Numbered from the stretch's first letter, positions 25,445 to 38,508 are shown. The stretch is 64,000 nucleotides of DNA from Desarmillaria ectypa (GCA_030407005.1 JAUDYN010000001.1:3100001-3164000), one strand, 5' to 3'. The notes: generated by a model not told the origin, from the sequence alone. Numbers and translations: made by a program.

Positions 25445-28400
25445 TTACGCCCACCAGTCTCCTGCCGTATCCAGGCGGAGCAGCAGAGCTGCCAATGCCT
25501 GCGTCCCTCCGGGGGGTTTGCGAAGATATCGATCATCCTCAGGATGAGCGGTCTGCATGGTAGTGGAGATGTTGCTGTCAACCATCGACTTCACCACACT
25601 TGTCTAATAGACAGTTCGTGTTTAGCGACCACGAAGACTTTAAAACAGATGCTTACAAAAATTGACATTTTCTTTCGAAGTCTCGTGTAGAGGTCGTCGA
25701 GTAACAGAGCAGCTTGATATTCCTCTAAGCTCCTCCGTCTCAGCTGTCCGGCAAGGATGGAAAACTCTAGAATCAGTTCAAGGAAATCACGTAGCAAATC
25801 GCCAGCCTGTCTCTGACTTGAGCGCATGAGACAAGCACTCAGGATGTCATCCAACAACGCTGAATGGGCCCGTGCTAATGCAAAGACATCCGAAAAGCCG
25901 GAAGGCTCGCCATCGTAAAGGAAAGGTGAAGCATGGGGTGATAATCGTTCCAGGAATGTGTCGAAATTGCCTCCAATCGCAGTGTCGCAAGTGTATTGAC
26001 ATAACGCAGACACCAAGGAATGCGAAATAAATCGGAGATGTAGTAATTTCTTTTTCGGTGCTGACAATGTTGGGAAAAGAGGAGCATCAAGTGATCGTGT
26101 CATGCGGAACACGGCCGTAATCGCATGTTCAACTAATCAGAAAAGTTAGCAAACTGACTGTAATGAGCTGACAAAATTACCTCTCATCAAACGAAGAAGA
26201 AAAGTAAACAGTCTCTGGTACTTCGCTAAAATTTCAGGTGTAATCAATACTTGCAGAGGACGGGGAGGTTTGTACTCCATGTAAAGGAAGTCGAGAGACC
26301 TGGTACGTTGCTTGTCAGCAACAGATTCGCTTAACCTGCAGATCGAACCTACTCTATTGCTAAGACATAAAGCAAGTCAGGAATGCCCCGAATATCACAA
26401 TGAAACAAACACACAAAGCGGATTAAGCCACCTATCTCGTCCCCGACCAGTAGGAAGATCACGAATGGCAAAACCTAGTCTGTTATCCACTTCTTCCAAC
26501 AATCCCTGTCGCATGGTTTCCGTTCTTGTCAGCTTATTAGCTTGAACGACTGATTCGAACGAGTCCACAATTACAGTCCGCAGGAAAAAACTTAAGTCGG
26601 CGCCAACGGGAGGCCACATCTCTCGATCCAAAAAACTGGGAGCAAGACCAACGGCCCAAGCACTGCTCTGCATGTCGACACGGCTGCTACGGTTGCGGCG
26701 ATGAACCCGGAAGGCCTGTAGGGACATGGGATTGCGAGCCTGGGCATCGTAATTTTCATTATCTGAGAATAGAGCTGTGGCCAGACGGGATTTGAATTGA
26801 GGAGAACCAAGCAGGAGATAGGATTGCAATAGTTTCATGTGTGTTTTTATGTTGAGAGGGGTAGACGGCTGTAAGAAGAAGGAGAGGAGCTCTCCAGACA
26901 GTTTGGATGCATGAACAAGCAACGGTCGGAGAACAAGGGCGGTGAGATGGGAGAGGGTTGGCGTTATCAAGGGCAGTGTCTCCGGAAAACTGCGGATGAA
27001 TGCTTTCAATTTTGCGGTCGACGATGTGATATTGTTATGGTCAAGACACGATTGACCAATGCGCGCGCCTGGTTCAAGATCAAATACATCGAGCAGGGCA
27101 AGTTCTGATGGATGCGAGAAGGGTGATCCATTATCATCCTGCCTTTCCACGCCTGTGTTGTCAGATGAAAGACGAACGCGACGATCATTGAAAGCATCGT
27201 CGATTTCGGAAGGAGACCAAAACCACCGAATATCATCTTCAGCCGAGTGCACCTTAAGCATTGGATGATCAGGCTGCGCCGCCATAAGTAACACCAGTGA
27301 CTTCCGAGCTGCCGGTAAGACATCGGATAGTTCCGCGAAGAAAGCAGGGAAAACATCTGCAGATTCTGATTCCAGGCCATCTAATTGTTTTGCGGCATCG
27401 GCGTCATCCAACAGTCCGCTGGCATATCCATATCCATCAGAGCGGTCACCAATGACGCGTGAAGTCTGGGGCAGGGGTTGACGCTTGCCAAAGCCAACAG
27501 AACGGGAAACCCGGAGAAGATATTCCGGAGATGTACTTGTGAGGATATAGGCTAAAATGGCAGCGACATCCTTGTGTGATTGCCGTTCAATGTGGATATT
27601 TAGGTGGTCGTATATTTGAGAAAGCAAAACTTGTGGCCGTGACTCGAGCGCTATATAGTCCGTAGGATCAATGTGTTCGTCCTAGAGCAGAGTCAGGTTC
27701 AGGAGTTGGTCGGCGAAGAAGATCGTACCCTTCCGCATAGTCTCGCTAACATAACCATGATATCTTCGTAATAGGTGTAGAAGGCGAGTTTGGTTGAAAG
27801 CGCGCCTTTTTCTATAAGCTCTTGAGTCAATGGATGCTCAGCTATGGATTCACGTAAGAATGACAAGACGTTCGACATTGTGTGAGCGAACGCATGAATG
27901 GTGGGCCCTTCCGTCGGAGATCTACTCAACCTATAAGTATGCAAAGAGACGTCGTAGGATAATTTACCTCGATCTTAACGTGACGGTAAACCTTTCAAGC
28001 CGTCGCAATAAGGTCCCAATGCGTAAAAAAGAGGCACAGATACTTAACAGAAGCATTTTTAACCTAGGTAGTGGACATACACCAATGACACTCACCTGTC
28101 AGAAATCTTTTCATCTTTTCCATCGACAATAATCACACTACTTCTTCCGTTCCTCACGCCTAACTGAACGAATTTTTCAGAAATCGGATTCCACACATGT
28201 AGCTGCGACGAAATTCCACAGACAGTCATCTTGAGGTTTCGCCAGAGTACATCAGCTGTGACATGTAAGACCTCTGTATTAGGGTCACAGAGACGAGGTT
28301 GTACACTGATAACCGTGGTCAGAACGCTACACGTTCCAGGAGGCTAACCACGCACTGATACCGAACTGATGTCAAAGTCCCGCTACGCTGTTCAGATAGA

Positions 28401-28810
28401 AACCCGGTTTGTGCCGCTCGTTTACTCTGCAATGATCTCAAATTATCCCAAGACAATATATGAGTCTAATAAGATAACCACGAGGGTACATTCATGGAAG
28501 CATCGAGAACACGCACCGTCCCGGCAACTTGGACCAAGGCTTTGGCCCACAGCGAGTCGTCGTCTTTCCAAGGTTCCGGCACCAAATGGAGCGCACTAAA
28601 ATCTGCCGCCACGATAGCAATTTCATGCGGCTTGAAGTTCTGGGTCCTCGTTGTAGCGTTATCATCATGTTCCCTTTTCAAGGTATCCAATATCGGATTC
28701 TGCGGCTTGTCTGCGAGTCGAGGAATGAAGAAACCTGGAAATATAGATGGCAACGTATCCTGTAGAAAGGCTTCATCTTCCACCGGTGGGAGTGCATGCA
28801 TAGGAAACAT
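25445..28810 (-). CDS. Gamma-tubulin complex component (Spc97/Spc98 superfamily, GCP5/GCP6-like)
   Basis: Subunit of the gamma-tubulin ring complex that nucleates microtubules at the spindle pole body. The first in-frame ATG is at 28810-28808 (MFPMHALPPVEDEAFLQDTL); the open frame further upstream has no ATG. Blocks in order: VLHVTADVLWRNLKMTVCGI with QLHVWNPISEKFV; LSFLRESIAEHPLTQELIEK; the Grip1 region IYDHLNIHIERQSHKDVAAI and STSPEYLLRVSRSVGF; the C-terminal core VHASKLSGELLSFFLQPSTP, LNIKTHMKLLQSYLLLGSPQ, WAVGLAPSFLDREMWPPVGA; and the gamma-tubulin-binding end NFDTFLERL, AHSALLDDILSACLM, LILEFSILAGQLRRRSLEEY. A final intron precedes the last exon, ending LLRLDTAGDWWA at 25445. About 950 residues and several introns. 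The diverged sequence suggests GCP5/Mod21 or GCP6/Alp16 rather than GCP2/3; which one is not decided. Confidence 0.85.
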
Positions 28811-29082
28811 GGGAGTCCGCGGAGGAGACGCGAGCGCGCGTGAAGATTGAAGCCGATGGGAAAACGTGACATGGTGACTCAGCAAAGATCAGCAAACCAA
28901 ACTCCAAAAATAGCAGAGACCGTCCAGGAATCGGACATCGCGAGAAGGACGAAGAATAGAACCGCTGCCGTTTTTTCTCGGTCACGGCCTCACTTTATGC
29001 ATCACATTTACTCCGAAAAGTACTTAAATCCTTGGGTGAAACACCTTCCAAAGCACACAGTCCACCTCATACAACTGACGAC

Positions 29083-29424
29083 ATGCAAGTAAAACAAGGC
29101 CTCCCCCCGCCAAAGCCTGATTTCTCCTTTGCTCGTCCTCCGAAATCTAAAGCTGCTTTCTTCTTCTGGCGCTGGAGGATATGGTTCGAAGCTACCTTTG
29201 CACTCACCGTACTGGAGCCTTGGGAGAAAATAGTTCTCCTTGTTATTATGTTTATCGGCGTGGCCTTCTTCCTCGCGGCGCTGTTCAAATATTTACCTCA
29301 GCAAATCGAGAAGATGGAGCGACGCGCCATGTACTATCTGTGGGGGCAGGAGGGGGCACCAGTGCGCCAGCTGCTTAATCGTGGGGCCATAATATTATCC
29401 GAAACATTGTTACAGAAAGTATAG
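29083..29424 (+). CDS. Small subunit of serine palmitoyltransferase-like protein, copy A
   Basis: Intronless, 113 residues. The core WFEATFALTVLEPWEKIVLL and the following hydrophobic stretch VIMFIGVAFFLAALFKYLPQ match the ssSPT pattern (one ER helix preceded by a T-x-L-x-LEPWE motif) that activates serine palmitoyltransferase, the first enzyme of sphingolipid synthesis. An N-terminal RPPKSK patch and WRWR before the helix are basic, as expected for the cytosolic flank. The C-terminus is longer than in animal ssSPT proteins. A second copy of identical length lies in inverted orientation at 32573-32914; by eye about 52 of 82 core residues are the same. It starts 272 bp from the divergent gamma-tubulin complex gene. 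Family assignment rests mainly on the LEPWE motif and topology. Confidence 0.72.
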   Translation: MQVKQGLPPPKPDFSFARPPKSKAAFFFWRWRIWFEATFALTVLEPWEKIVLLVIMFIGVAFFLAALFKYLPQQIEKMERRAMYYLWGQEGAPVRQLLNRGAIILSETLLQKV

Positions 29425-29999
29425 TTCGTAAGTCGGATAAACAAATAGCGCGAAACTTATTTTTACTCATCAGATCTTCAAGGGCCATGTTGTGTGGGAC
29501 ATGAAATACGACAGTTGATATGATTGAAACGTTATAGACGTATGAGAGAGGGCGCCACGAGAGAACCGCGTGCTGGGAGGGTAGCGAAGATAGACAGGTA
29601 CTTTAGCGCTTAAGCAGATATGTACCTTTTTAATTTATGCTATTGCGCTTCCTATCTAAAAGGAACAGACGAAAAGACATAAATACATAGTACGAACTTG
29701 GTAAATCTACCTTATCTTTAGAAACGATACAAGAATCAGATGCCGTTATTCTCCAAGTCAGATTGCACGCAACAACACATACACGCTTGCAGCCAATGAC
29801 GTTGCAAATTCACCAGTCGCGGTCATTACACATCTATGGATTTGCAGGTATCCACCCAAGATACAACAGTATAGATGTACAAACGCAACAAGATCACAGC
29901 AGCACCAGAGTACATGTATAAAACAAAACACGATGATATGATTAATACCTGCCAAATTATAAGCATGATGCAAACGAGATGAGTGAGATATGGCGTGAA
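29425..29999. other. Convergent 3' region between copy A and PRMT1
   Basis: About 575 bases holding the 3' ends of two convergent genes. A long frame on the minus strand (29758-30303) reads through the last PRMT1 intron and is not an independent gene. No other feature is supported. Confidence 0.45.
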
Positions 30000-31552
<1,553 letters not shown>

Positions 31553-31864
31553 GGCTGAGGTGGTGATATGTGCGAAGATGAAGAAACCGGTATCAAAGAC
31601 GAAAAGGGACAAGCGAGAAAAGAAGACTCAAAAAAATCGATCACGTATCACGTAAGCCGCACAGCCACCCCACGTGCGCCGAGCATTTGCGCAGTTCCGA
31701 CCCGTGATGCCGAGCACCGCCTGGACATCGTCATCAGGCAAGTGATATGAATCCGGAGCACAGACAAGACCTTTCCATCCCTCCACGACGGCAATATGGT
31801 GCACGACGTAACTGCTTTCCCCCCTCCCCCTCTTACCTATATCTGACGGAATTTCTCGTAGTCG
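31553..31864. promoter_or_regulatory. Divergent promoter region PRMT1 / BRI3-like gene
   Basis: 312 bases between divergent start codons, presumably carrying both promoters. A pyrimidine-rich run CCCCCCTCCCCCTC-like tract lies around 31819-31833. No recognised factor site is claimed. Confidence 0.4.
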
Positions 31865-32378
31865 ATGGATATTACGCCTCTAGATAACCCTCCCCCTTAC
31901 GACACTGTTCAGCACAGCACAGGCAAGTCGGTTTTGTTGTGTTTTCATTGGTATTGACGTGTTAGATATAGGAAAAGACCATCCTAAGGATGCAAAGCAA
32001 GCTCCCCAGCCCCCTATGCAACCGTCAACTCAGCTTTACATGACGGCTGGATCATCCTATGTTCCTCAAACTGGTCCACAAGACCCCATAGTTTACCACT
32101 ACGTTAACCCTACCACGGGCGACCGTATTGCCTCGCTGTTACCGCCTAACCATCCTGAGATGATATGTCTTCAAGCAGGCGCACATATCCCTCATACAAA
32201 GTACGGACTGCTTGGTACGAAACTTCTGATACACATCTTGGACTCGATTTGACAGTTCTCAATAGGTATACTCGCTGCGGTGTTCTGGTTCCCTCTAGGC
32301 GTCGGTCTCTGCCTACTCGACCGACATGTACAGTGTAGCAGATGTGGGACCGTCATCAATGATGGCATATGTGGGTAG
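31865..32378 (+). CDS. BRI3/LITAF-like small membrane protein
   Basis: The start MDITPLDNPPPYDTVQHSTG carries a PPxY-type motif (NPPPYDTV), a common WW-domain/NEDD4-family docking site. Exon 2 joins in frame only through an intron 31923-31965 with the classical GC donor (CAG/GCAAGT). Exon 2 is proline-rich and ends HIPHTKYGLLG; after an intron the C-terminus reads ILAAVFWFPLGVGLCLLDRH and VQCSRCGTVINDGICG. This hydrophobic segment followed by a C-x2-C pair parallels the end of brain protein I3 (a membrane segment with FPFG, then C-x2-C), which relates to the LITAF membrane-inserted zinc fold of late endosomes and lysosomes. Length is about 130 residues. Location and function are by analogy only. 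Confidence 0.68.
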
Positions 32379-32572
32379 CCCATGAGGGGTAATGTAATGG
32401 ACATATCCCTGTACAATAGATGCTTCTGCCAGATACGTACTAATATTATTCCCTGGATCGCAAACCTGAAATGTTTGGATATGAAAATAAGCCGCGTACT
32501 ATATATATAAGTAACTTGAGAATGGCATCGTTAGCCTAACGTCAAAAAGTCGAGCGGCCGCTAATATCACAC

Positions 32573-32914
32573 CTAAAGTTCGCTGTTCCTTTCAATAGCA
32601 CCGTTGTTAACCCGGTGCCATATCGCAGTTTTGTCCTCTTCCTGTCCGAACAAGTAATACATGGCGTGCTGCTGTATCCGGCCAATATCTTGGCGGATGT
32701 ATTTGAAAAACGCCGAGAGGACGAATGAAGAGCATATGAACAAAATAGTGAGGAGCATGATCTTTTCCCAAGGTTCCAACATTGATAGCACGAAGGTGGA
32801 TTCAAACCACATGCGCCAACGCCAGAAAAGCAGAGCAACCTTCGATTTGGGAGGCCTGGTGAAGGTGAGGTCTGGTTTGGGAGGTAGAAGCTTGGCTTTT
32901 GTGGAGATATCCAT
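32573..32914 (-). CDS. Small subunit of serine palmitoyltransferase-like protein, copy B (inverted paralogue)
   Basis: Intronless, 113 residues, start MDISTKAKLLPPKPD at 32914-32912. The open frame extends a little further to a TTG, but this ATG aligns with copy A. The core MWFESTFVLSMLEPWEKIML plus LTILFICSSFVLSAFFKYIR repeats the ssSPT motif and helix, and RPPKSK, FWRWR and HAMYYLFGQE are shared with copy A at 29083-29424. The C-terminal 20 residues have diverged. Equal length, no introns and inverted orientation point to a local duplication. The gene converges on the BRI3-like gene with 194 bp between stop codons. Both copies look intact, so division of labour or isoform-specific SPT regulation is possible; this is inference. 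Confidence 0.72.
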   Translation of the reverse strand: MDISTKAKLLPPKPDLTFTRPPKSKVALLFWRWRMWFESTFVLSMLEPWEKIMLLTILFICSSFVLSAFFKYIRQDIGRIQQHAMYYLFGQEEDKTAIWHRVNNGAIERNSEL

Positions 32915-33134
32915 GCTCAAGTTCTGTTGCTCGTCAATGTTAGCTGGCAAGGAACAGAGTATGAAGGAGCGTTAAACTGTCACACCATTATAATGCCGTG
33001 CATACGGCCCGCAATGTCCTGAAGATTTGATCACCGCTAGCACCCTGGGTCCGCTCTAGTCTCCGCGGCGTGAGGACTCGACATACGCTACGAGGCCTCC
33101 AGGCACATCTGGTGCGGTAGATTACCTCCAAGTT

Positions 33135-34718
33135 TCAAAGTTCTTGGAGTTTATATTCAACGGTACAAGAGCCAGAGTTACTCATATAAATAACACAAAA
33201 TTCCATCAGTGGTGCTGATACATCACGTATGATAAACTCATAAAACAGGCCTTCACCAGTGGTGACCGAATTCATCTGAATGAACGTGGTTTGAGTGCTA
33301 CGATATAGATATCGAGAAAGGCTCACATGAAGGTTCGGAGGACCAACATTAGGATACTCTTTATACACTGTAACGTTGTCGAGGATCTGAACGCTTCCGC
33401 CTTCAAACGCTCGTGCATTGAGTTCATTCGCGTTCTGCCAATCATACTAAACTTTGTCGACCATCTAGGCATAACGGTCAGCCACATGACGAAAGAGGAA
33501 AATACTAACATGCCGCATGATGTAGCCAAAATATCGGTTCTTTTGATCCACTATCAAAAAACTTTGAAATACGAAGTTGAAAAAACATACCATTCGCAGA
33601 AAACGTTGGTCCGGGTTGACAAACAGTGGAATCTGATGGACAAATGCCTCCGAGGTCACTGGAAGTTAAGTGAGGCTTTGATATCGCCGTCGGTAAACAA
33701 GGCTTTACCCGCCCAGAATCTCGTGTACGCTCTCATGTGCTCCCTTTAAATTTCCGAGAACTTCCACACAACATCCGGAGGGAGAAGAAACAGCTTACTG
33801 TGAAGAACTCGAAATTCGTTTGAAGCCCCTTGAAGTCGCCCTCATATCCGTGTACTAGATCGTGAACCACATCCAGCGTGAAACTGCTATTGGCTAAGAG
33901 CTCTTGGTTGGGGAAAAAGTCCAGAGGTAGCCCTAGGAATGGCCGGATCGTAAAGTTTCGTCGCAAAGGATGGTAAGACGGATACGATAGTCGGAAGGTA
34001 GTGTAGACACCGAAGCCACCATCTTGAACGTGGACGTCCTGAGATGGAAGGCCCCATCCACCAAGACTGCTCTTTGGGTCAGGATCAAAGATTGTAGACA
34101 TATTTACGTCGCTTGAATCTGTTACGTGACAATATGAGTAACCGAATTATTCAATAGAGGGGGAGGGAGTGTTGACCAAAGGCCCAATTCCAGTAGGGAG
34201 AGGTTCCCTTGTAACCGCATTTGTTCTTAAGAGCATTCTCGTACATTTGGACATACCATCGATGCCACGGAAAAAACAAACCAGTAAAATGAATCTATGC
34301 TAAAGGTCAAAATCAATGAATATACGTGTCATTGAGACTATAATACCTTGTGGTTCATATCGATGTGCATGTACATGATGTCTGCCTGGAAATAAGCTAG
34401 CGGCATGAAAGAGGAAGGAAAATTCTATTACCATCGTAGTATGAACCAGAAACATTCACGCCAACTATATCGCCTGGCTTAACCATAGGAGTCAAGGGTT
34501 CATCGTGAGGTAGGGTTGCCAGACAATAAAAACGTCAAGCTACCATAATGACGGAAAGCATAGTCACCTACATTGACAGCAGCGATCCATTCTGTTCTTT
34601 CGCGTAGCGACAGAGCGTGCCATTCCTTTCGGACTGCGGGGTGTTCGCAATGACTCGAACGAGCCGACGCTGATGCAGTTAAAGTCAATAATACCACGAA
34701 AGAGATGGGAGTCCACAT
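33135..34718 (-). pseudogene. Tyrosinase-like secreted copper oxidase, apparently disabled
   Basis: Start MWTPISFVVLLTLTASASAR is a signal peptide, followed by HCEHPAVRKEWHALSLRERT, the usual N-terminus of fungal tyrosinases. CuA ligands: His in IMYMHIDMNHK, and HFTGLFFPWHRWYVQMYENA; then KGTSPYWNWAF. The middle reads DPDPKSSLGGWGLPSQDVHV. CuB ligands: GAHESVHEILGG and PIFWLHHA, with GICPSDSTVCQPGPTFSAN between. All six copper histidines are present. Three departures are visible. The acceptor of intron 1 (34526-34571) reads TTTTTAT instead of AG. The donor after LHHA (intron 33465-33513) is GC rather than GT. The Trp codon expected in MVDKVWYDWQ is TAG at 33449-33447. Downstream the frame stays open to a stop at 33135. 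Sequence between the exons is otherwise well kept, so loss is recent or the differences are assembly errors. Confidence 0.75.
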
Positions 34719-35598
34719 CAAAAGAGCTATTTCAGCATAGGTTACCTCCAGGGCACGAGACAATTAGGCCATTATACTACAAAGCCTAATTTGAAGTGGC
34801 GAAACGGCGGACATCGTGTGGGGGGACGTATTGATGAGATATTTTTGCTTCTGTGTAATAACGTTACAAGTCACGAGGTGAAATGAAGACTCGAGTTTCA
34901 GTTTTAGTTTGTTTCTTGTGAAGACAATACACACAATTTGAGATGTATCATTTATATTTGAAGATTATCAAACAGTTGACGACAGTGTAAGCACGGAGAC
35001 ATATACAGAAACAGGGTGCGCCGTTTGCGACAGAGCTCTTCGAAGTTAACGGGACTTTGAGGAAACGAACATGCATATAAGGTCGAGAATCGTACCGGAA
35101 TACCTCTCTAATAGTACGTAGGTGCTTCCAGAGGTGTTGAATTTAAATCAGGCGTTCAAGCAGAAAAATGCATATTCTTCAAGGATTGGTTCGCTCGATT
35201 TCAAGTTAACCGCATTCGCGAAGTTCCCGAGCGGTACCACGTACAGCAAGTATGTGCTGCTGAAGCCATCGATTGAATTCTTGTATGCAAGGAATTGGTA
35301 AGGAATGCGCCGACGGATAACAGATCAACAGCATATTTGATTCGGTGGAATCAGGCAGCACGATGGAAGCCGCAGTATGGTTGAGGCATTAGGCACCGGT
35401 TAGCAAAGATTCGAACAGCAGAATGACATTCACTGGGAAAGTTCATGCTGAAATAGTGCTGGTCTCTGCCACGCGCATCACGTGATCTTATCTGATAAGA
35501 TGACTACTATCACAGCGGCGAATGACATTAGACAGTCATCATCATTGTGATGGGCCGCTGCTGCCAGCATTTTCTCTAAATTGACTGCTATCCTTTCA
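34719..35598. other. Intergenic stretch, no gene seen
   Basis: About 880 bases between the tyrosinase start and the F-box gene. It should contain the tyrosinase promoter and the F-box promoter. No open frame above about 70 codons outside the F-box shadow, and no repeat was recognised. Confidence 0.45.
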
Positions 35599-37532
35599 AT
35601 GACTGTCCCTTCTTTCCCCAAATTTTCTGGCATGGCTTTGGACCATCTATCTTCCACTCCAGGCGACCTTTTACTCGAAATCGCTTCACATCTCGACTGC
35701 AGACTTGACCTGTTCAGTCTGTGCTTGACTGCAAGTGTTGCTCGTTTCGACATGCGATGGTTTTCTCATTGTTTATGCAGTCTAGCCGGATTTTTACAAA
35801 TGTTTCGCCGGTCCTCTACACCGAGGTCGTCTTGAACAGTGTCGACCAATGTGTCGCTACCCTTGCAATGCTCCGTCGCCGGCCCGACGTTGCACGTCAT
35901 GTTCGCAAGCTCGTCGTGCGACCCCGCAGGAAGGGCTTTTACGGATTCAGCTTCAAAGACAGCGCCCTCGTTTCTTCTGCAGTTCGCGATGTCGTCTCAT
36001 GCCAACGGCTGGACGCACTCACAACATTCTGTTGGGAGGATGAAGAGTTGCCGTACCATGATGACATGTGGTTTGCCCTGCGAATGTGGTATGTCCTTCG
36101 AAAGCCTGTTTTTCTCGCTAATGTGCGCGCCGGTATAGTTGTTCACAATTGAAATACGTCAAGACGTCGATAGGTTCCTTCCTTCCAAACACTAATGCTC
36201 ATGTGCGGTCTTTGTGCCACATTATAGCCGGGATTGACCTCTGTTCAGGTTTTCGATTTTTCGAATCTTCGTGGATTTTCTCTCACTTTAACCCCCTCCT
36301 TTTATGAGTTCCGAGCGGATGGTTTTATAATCGACGGCAAGTAAATCACATACTTTATTTGGGTCTGCTCATCGACAAACCTTCCAGAAGCACACCCGTT
36401 AGCAAGCAGACTCTGGGATATGCTTATTAAACGGAGCCCAGACTTAGAGGAGCTGGAGATCGAAGGTTCTTCTCCATTCCCCGTTGACGTGCATAGGCTT
36501 CTTGATGGTCGTTGGCCCAAGTTGCGAAAGCTTTCCCTTGGAGATGTAGTTTTGGACTGGTCTCTACCATCGATATTGGAGGGGAAGCATCCGTTCATAT
36601 ATTTCCTCGAGGGGCATCCTGAGCTTCAGAGACTGAAACTCTCTAAACACAATATCCATTCCGCTCATCTGTCTACTCTTGATGCTCCTAACTTGAAGCT
36701 TCTATCATTCTCTGGGACCATGCAGCAGCTCCAAGCCCTTCCTGATATCCATTATTCATCCATTCAATCGGTCACGTTTACAGAACCCATGCATACGAGA
36801 GACATAACGGCTGTTACGATTGCTTCGGTTCTGCACAACCTGACTGCCCTGTTGAACCTCAAAGTTGCCTTCCATCTTCACTCAATGTACGATAGCGGAA
36901 ATCTTCTTCGGTCGCTCGTAGCATCATGCCCACGCCTCGAACATCTCCAACTTACATGCACCCAAAAACCTTCTTTCCAACTAGATTCATTCTCTAAAGC
37001 CATTAAAGGATTCCTTCGCCTTCGTAGCCTTGATCTGGCTATTGTGCGATACCCCGGAGATGATACCCTGTCTACCGGTGCCGAACGCATCGCCATGTCA
37101 AATCCCCGCCTCAAATCATTCACACTTACTTTCCTTCCCCTTCCATACCCTCTCCAACTCCCATTCTCTTTTCCTCTTCTCCCGTTTGCTGGACAGTCTA
37201 CTGCTCGTGGATCGTTCCATCTTACCTGTGATCAGCATGGACTCCCGCTGAGCCTTCATGCACGGGAGCGGCGAAGGCTGGTATGGCCGTGGGGAATGGG
37301 ATATAGCATTCGCACACGGCAATACACCAGCGATCTCAGACCATCAGGCTTTCCTGGAAAGAGGAAACAGGGTATGGAAGGATTCCTCGGGTTGACCACA
37401 GAGAATTCATCTGCCGGTGAGGAGATGCGGATGATATTGTTTTGTGGGTTCTTGGTGTGCCTTGCACTTTGGGGCTTTCTGGCAAGCACAAGGGGCCATG
37501 AAACTAACATGGGGGATATACACGTATTGTAG
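35599..37532 (+). CDS. F-box/LRR-type protein with C-terminal hydrophobic segment
   Basis: Likely substrate-adaptor candidate of the agaricomycete F-box expansion. MTVPSFPKFSGMALDHLSST leads to PGDLLLEIASHLDCRLDLFS and LCLT, an F-box-like N-terminal helix set. An intron 35731-35780 with a GC donor (GACT/GCAAGT) joins LCLT to SSRIFTNVSPVLYTEVVLNS in frame. Leucine-rich segments follow: LRRRPDVARHVRKLVVRP, IKRSPDLEELEIEG, GRWPKLRKLSLGDVVL, GHPELQRLKLSKHNI, LDAPNLKLLSF, SCPRLEHLQLTC and RLRSLDLAI. Introns near 36092-36130, 36170-36246 and 36338-36393 chop the middle. The last exon (36420 on) runs to a hydrophobic segment MRMILFCGFLVCLALWGFLA near the C-terminus, unusual for a soluble SCF adaptor and possibly a membrane anchor. 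Function unknown. Confidence 0.75.
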
Positions 37533-37848
37533 ATGTAATTAAACTGAATTTCCTCATCAACTTTTTGTCTTCATGGTGTTATATATGTAAAGCTAGTACT
37601 ATCTGGATCGCCTTCTTCATGCGGAGACAAATCCTCAGATCACCGTAGCCTTAAACTGCAGGAAATCTCATCACGCTATACATCGAACCCGTTGTGCCGG
37701 AAATCGTGGTCGTGATGATGACGTCTTATCGCGTTGACATACGGGCGTTCTGTGCCTCGTGCGTGTCAAAAAGTAGACCGGAGTCAGTCGGCTTGCGGTA
37801 CACTTTTTAGTCTCGGAATCGGGACCACAAGAAAGGGACTCACCAGGA
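37533..37848. other. Convergent 3' region between the F-box gene and PTH1
   Basis: 316 bases holding the two transcript ends. Nothing else is seen. Confidence 0.4.
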
Positions 37849-38508
37849 TCACTTATGCTGCGAAGCTGCTTTTTCAATCTCTTTCCAGACTTTGTCAAGG
37901 CCTTCGTTCTCCCAGAATGATCGTTCGCTAGAGGATAGTTTCCGCAGTACATAGTCAGCTGCGTCGGATCCGTCACGTCCTATTCCTGCTCGGAACTGCC
38001 AAAAACCAGTTTCGCCGCCCAGAGCTGACATGATGCTCTTAAGGCCGTTGTGTCCGTTGGCCGAGCCTCCAAGACGCGCTGAGAGGGTTTGTGGTTTGTG
38101 AGAGAGCGAGTCAGAAATGACAATCATGGATGAAGGTGAGGACACAGTTGCTCGATAGGCTTCGACAATTGACGGTCCTGATATGTTCATGAGTTTTTCT
38201 GCAAGTACTGTGAGTCGCGTTCTTGGAATGCAAGGTAACAACGTACTCGACTTGAAGAGCGTCAGCGTCACGGGTCTTCCTGCAAGCAAAACGTTTCCTT
38301 GACCGGAAATTCCACGACGGTTGAACGACATATGTATGCCCAGCCTGCTGGCAAGCGCGTCTACCACGAGCTGGCCAACGCTGACAAACGTGCCAGTCAG
38401 ACAAACGTGTGGGGATCACATTGGACACATGATGTACCTATGCCGAGTAAGAGGCATCGGAAGGTTTCCCAATCCGACGATGATAAGCTGAGGTGTCCCG
38501 AATGTCAT
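37849..38508 (-). CDS. PTH1: Peptidyl-tRNA hydrolase (Pth1 family)
   Basis: Hydrolyses peptidyl-tRNA released by stalled translation, releasing tRNA; eukaryotic Pth1 is usually mitochondrial. The start at 38508-38506 reads MTFGTPQLIIVGLGNLPMPL. An intron (GTACATC...TTGTCAG) separates TRH from SVGQLVVDALASRLGI, restoring the RHSVG catalytic-histidine motif; the Asn of GLGN is the expected active-site residue. A second intron follows TLFK; then LMNISGPSIVEAYR, IVISDSLSHKPQTLSARLGG, SANGHNGLKSIMSALGG (the GHNG substrate-binding motif) and FRAGIGRD. The C-terminal helix DAADYVLRKLSSSER is followed by the end AASQHK. About 190 residues, normal for the family. It is divergent from the PAQR gene by 415 bp. 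Confidence 0.92.

Noticed and set aside
33327..33749. 140-codon open frame on the plus strand inside the tyrosinase region
   Set aside because: It is antisense to tyrosinase exons that carry copper-ligand motifs; the frame has no recognisable motif and is a shadow.
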